From: Brevibacterium sp. UCMA 11754
Lineage (GTDB): Bacteria; Actinomycetota; Actinomycetes; Actinomycetales; Brevibacteriaceae
NCBI RefSeq assembly: GCF_021532275.1
Contig: NZ_JACBOT010000001.1
Span: 186,001-250,000 of the forward strand
DNA: 64,000 nucleotides
Reading direction: 5' to 3'
The position numbers were made by a program, and so were the translations under genes. Shown one piece after another: positions 61,963 to 64,000 of this stretch. The notes beneath the pieces are model-generated. The model ran no database searches. It saw nothing but the letters and a program-made list of their open reading frames with translations, and was not told the origin of the DNA. Positions within the stretch are counted from its first letter, which is position 1; the number at the start of each line of letters is the position of its first letter.

Positions 61963-62872
61963 ATTCCACGGCATCATCCCCCCACTGCTGACTCCACGCA
62001 CCGAAAGCGGAGAGCTGGACCGCGCGGGCACTTCGGCCCTCGTCGATCATCTCGTTCACGGCGGGGTCCACGGCATCTTCGTTCTCGGCTCCTCGGGTGA
62101 GGTCCCCTATCTCACCGCGAGCGAACGCGATCAGGTGCTGCGCACCGCGCTCGAAGCCGCCAACGGCCGGGTCCCGATTCTGGTCGGCATCAGCGAACAG
62201 ACGACCGGCCGCGTTCTCGACGAGGCCGATCGACTGCTCTCGATCGGCGGAGACGCCGCAGTCGTCACCACTCCCTTCTACGCGCTCTCGGACGCGGGCG
62301 AGATCGAGCAGCACTTCCGCACGGTCGCCGCACGGGTCGATGTTCCGGTCTTCGCCTATGACATTCCGGTGCGCACCCATTCCAAGTTGCCTCATGAGGT
62401 CACCGTGCGCCTCGCCCGTGAGGGTGTGCTGGCCGGAGTCAAGGACTCTTCGGCCGATGACGTATCCTTCCGTCGCCTGCTCATCGAGACCAAGGATCAG
62501 CCCGACTTCGCGGTCTTCACCGGCCACGAGGTGGTCGCCGACGGTGCGCTCCTCGGCGGTGCCGCCGGCATCGTTCCGGGACTGGGCAATGTTGACCCGG
62601 CCGGATACGTTCGCCTCTTCGATGCCGCCCGAGCCGGTGACTGGACGACAGTCGCAGCAGAGCAGGACCGCCTGGCCCGACTGTTCCAGATCACCGCCGC
62701 GCCCACTCCTGGACGCGTCTCCCCCGGCGCCGCCGGTCTCGGCGCATTCAAGACGGCACTGGCGCTCATGGGCGTCATCGCCTCCAATCGCATGGCCGAG
62801 CCGATGCTCGCACTTGATGCAGAGGAGACCAACCGCGTCAGGGAGGTCATCTCCGCCGAGGGGCTTCTGTGA
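61955..62872 (+). CDS. NanA-like N-acetylneuraminate lyase (DapA/NanA family)
   Basis: A 305-residue class I aldolase: GSSGEVPYLTASER loop, FAYDIPVRTHSKL with the Tyr and GVKDSSADDVSFRRLL with the Schiff-base Lys. The reaction is probably splitting N-acetylneuraminate into pyruvate and ManNAc, judged from the operon. Alternatives within the family (other 2-keto acids) are possible. ATG 61955. Confidence 0.88.
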   Translation: MSEFHGIIPPLLTPRTESGELDRAGTSALVDHLVHGGVHGIFVLGSSGEVPYLTASERDQVLRTALEAANGRVPILVGISEQTTGRVLDEADRLLSIGGDAAVVTTPFYALSDAGEIEQHFRTVAARVDVPVFAYDIPVRTHSKLPHEVTVRLAREGVLAGVKDSSADDVSFRRLLIETKDQPDFAVFTGHEVVADGALLGGAAGIVPGLGNVDPAGYVRLFDAARAGDWTTVAAEQDRLARLFQITAAPTPGRVSPGAAGLGAFKTALALMGVIASNRMAEPMLALDAEETNRVREVISAEGLL

Positions 62873-63891
62873 CCTCAACTGCCATCGTCGCCGTCGATGT
62901 CGGAGGCACGAAGATCCGTGCCGGTTCCGTCATCGACGGCGTCCTGGACCATCTCCGGGAAGTGCCGACGCCTGCAGCCGCTGGTGCCCGCGCCATCCTC
63001 GACTCCATCGCCGAGGTGGTTCGCGGGGTCATCCGCGACACCGAAGTATCGACTTCGGGTGGTCCCGCCCCCGCTTGGAAGGTCGGCATCGGGTCCGCCG
63101 GGGTCATCGATCCCGCATCGGGAACCGTCGTCTCGGCTACGGACTCCCTCACTGGTTGGGCGGGGACAGCGTTGACGGCCGAGGTCACGGAGCGTCTAGG
63201 GGTCGAGACGCGAGCCGTCAACGATGTCCATGCTCATGCTCTCGGTGAAGCCCTGTCCGGAGCCGCTCGCGGAACCCGAAGCTCGCTGCTTGTGGCCGCA
63301 GGCACGGGCATCGGTGGCGGATTCATCACGGACAACCGTCTGCTTACGGGCCGCCATTGCGCGGCTGGGCACATCGGTCACCTTCCGGTCGCCGCCGCGC
63401 AGGGACTGCCCTGCCCCTGCGGCGGCCGGAGACATCTTGAAGCCATCGCCTCCGGGCCGGCTGTGCTCTCGGCTTACCGTCGAGCCGTCGGCGAACGAAC
63501 CCCGGGTGGGCCACGGGTGACCACGACACGTGAGCTGGCCGAACTCGCTCGTTCCGGGAACGCACCGGCGCAAGATGTGTTCGAGCAGGCGGGACGAGCC
63601 TTGGGTTCTGCGCTGGGCGGTGTGGCCAATGTGCTGTCTCCCGAGGTCATCGTCATCGGCGGCGGCCTTTCGGGAGCCGGTGAACTGTGGTGGACCCCGC
63701 TGCGCGAGGCGTTTGCTGCCGAACTCATTCCCGCCGTTCGCGGGCTGCCCCTCCGCCCGGGACAATTGGGACAGGACGCCGCTCTCATCGGCGCGGCGAG
63801 CCTGTGGTCGACCAGCCGCGGATCCGGCGGGGACACCCATAGCAGGGTCACCTACGGAACCACGATGACCACCAGCGAGGAGCCCCAGTGA
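62869..63891 (+). CDS. ROK-family kinase (NanK-like)
   Basis: A 340-residue sugar kinase: VAVDVGGTKIRAG phosphate loop, GTGIGGGFI, and the ROK zinc motif region GHIGHLPVAAAQGLPCPCGGRRHLEAIASG, where one of the three usual Cys is His. It probably phosphorylates ManNAc. GTG 62869 overlaps the lyase stop (GTGA) by four bases. Confidence 0.9.
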   Translation: MTSTAIVAVDVGGTKIRAGSVIDGVLDHLREVPTPAAAGARAILDSIAEVVRGVIRDTEVSTSGGPAPAWKVGIGSAGVIDPASGTVVSATDSLTGWAGTALTAEVTERLGVETRAVNDVHAHALGEALSGAARGTRSSLLVAAGTGIGGGFITDNRLLTGRHCAAGHIGHLPVAAAQGLPCPCGGRRHLEAIASGPAVLSAYRRAVGERTPGGPRVTTTRELAELARSGNAPAQDVFEQAGRALGSALGGVANVLSPEVIVIGGGLSGAGELWWTPLREAFAAELIPAVRGLPLRPGQLGQDAALIGAASLWSTSRGSGGDTHSRVTYGTTMTTSEEPQ

Positions 63892-64000
63892 TGTTCACTA
63901 AACAGCAGATCGTCGATTCCCTCCGCGGAGGTCTCATCGTCTCAGCCCAGGCCTACCCGGGTGAACCCATGCGGGACCCTCGCACCATGGCTCAGGTCGC
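63891..64000 (+). CDS. nanE: NanE-like ManNAc-6-phosphate 2-epimerase (5' part)
   Basis: The window ends after 36 complete codons: MFTKQQIVDSLRGGLIVSAQ then YPGEPMRDP..., with GGLIVSAQAYPGEPM matching the start of NanE (GGLIVSCQP in relatives). ATG 63891 overlaps the kinase stop by one base. This completes the sialic acid route to GlcNAc-6-phosphate. Confidence 0.85.
   Translation, partial: MFTKQQIVDSLRGGLIVSAQAYPGEPMRDPRTMAQV

Overview
The window reads as chromosomal DNA from a high-GC Gram-positive bacterium of the Actinobacteria, most like the Brevibacterium group of the Micrococcales. This is an inference from base composition, GC-ending codon use, the small PurL type, an actinobacterial formylglycine-generating enzyme, a DUF3151 protein and many leaderless promoters. 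No plasmid, phage, insertion sequence, rRNA, tRNA or CRISPR array was recognised. The window starts inside purL and ends inside a nanE-like gene.

Layout. 0-5 kb: purL 3' end, a small membrane protein, a MetE-type methyltransferase and a TIGR01777 epimerase with an SRPBCC domain. 5.4-10.3 kb: a probable choline-O-sulfate module (choline sulfatase, its formylglycine-generating activator, a BCCT transporter). 10.6-11.3 kb: a scar made of the 3' ends of a TetR gene and an alpha/beta-hydrolase gene. 11.3-14.5 kb: an ABC importer of the TrpXYZ type behind a structured leader. 14.6-16.9 kb: oligopeptidase B. 17-20.4 kb: a first TctCBA tricarboxylate-type transporter, followed by a dense repeat region. 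20.7-22.9 kb: a divergent efflux pump/TetR pair around a perfect operator. 23-24.3 kb: a nuclease-fold gene bracketed by long palindromes. 24.3-32.2 kb: a flavin monooxygenase with a divergent GAF regulator, then glyoxalase, AraC, arylamine N-acetyltransferase, SRPBCC, ArsR and MFS genes.

32.2-36.1 kb: a second TctCBA system whose last gene is a DUF1989 protein. 36.3-41.6 kb: purA, DinB, aminotransferase, and a TetR gene divergent from an SDR/NTF2 pair. 41.6-48.8 kb: an asparagine-synthetase homologue lacking its glutaminase cysteine, an OpuC-type osmoprotectant ABC importer, and a glutaminase fused to STAS and cyclic-nucleotide-type domains. 49-50.4 kb: universal stress protein coupled to two fluoride-channel (CrcB) subunits. 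50.4-51.5 kb: an antitoxin/PIN-toxin pair in which the toxin looks broken. 51.5-53.6 kb: an old-yellow-enzyme/ArsR pair and a YeaQ-type membrane protein.

53.7-57.6 kb: a tightly overlapping TetR / acyl-CoA dehydrogenase-like / PIG-L deacetylase-methyltransferase / family-2 glycosyltransferase operon of unknown product, the best candidate here for an undescribed pathway. 57.7-60.2 kb: DUF3151, a membrane-anchored glycerophosphodiesterase-like protein that has lost its catalytic residues, and a coupled glycosyltransferase. 60.4-64 kb: a sialic-acid-type catabolic operon (sodium symporter, NanA-like lyase, ROK kinase, NanE).

Two signals cut across the window. The 10-mer GCCGAGGYGG or its complement is strongly over-represented. 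Many genes, especially regulators, have a -10 box 6-8 bases before the start codon and so should be read from leaderless mRNAs.
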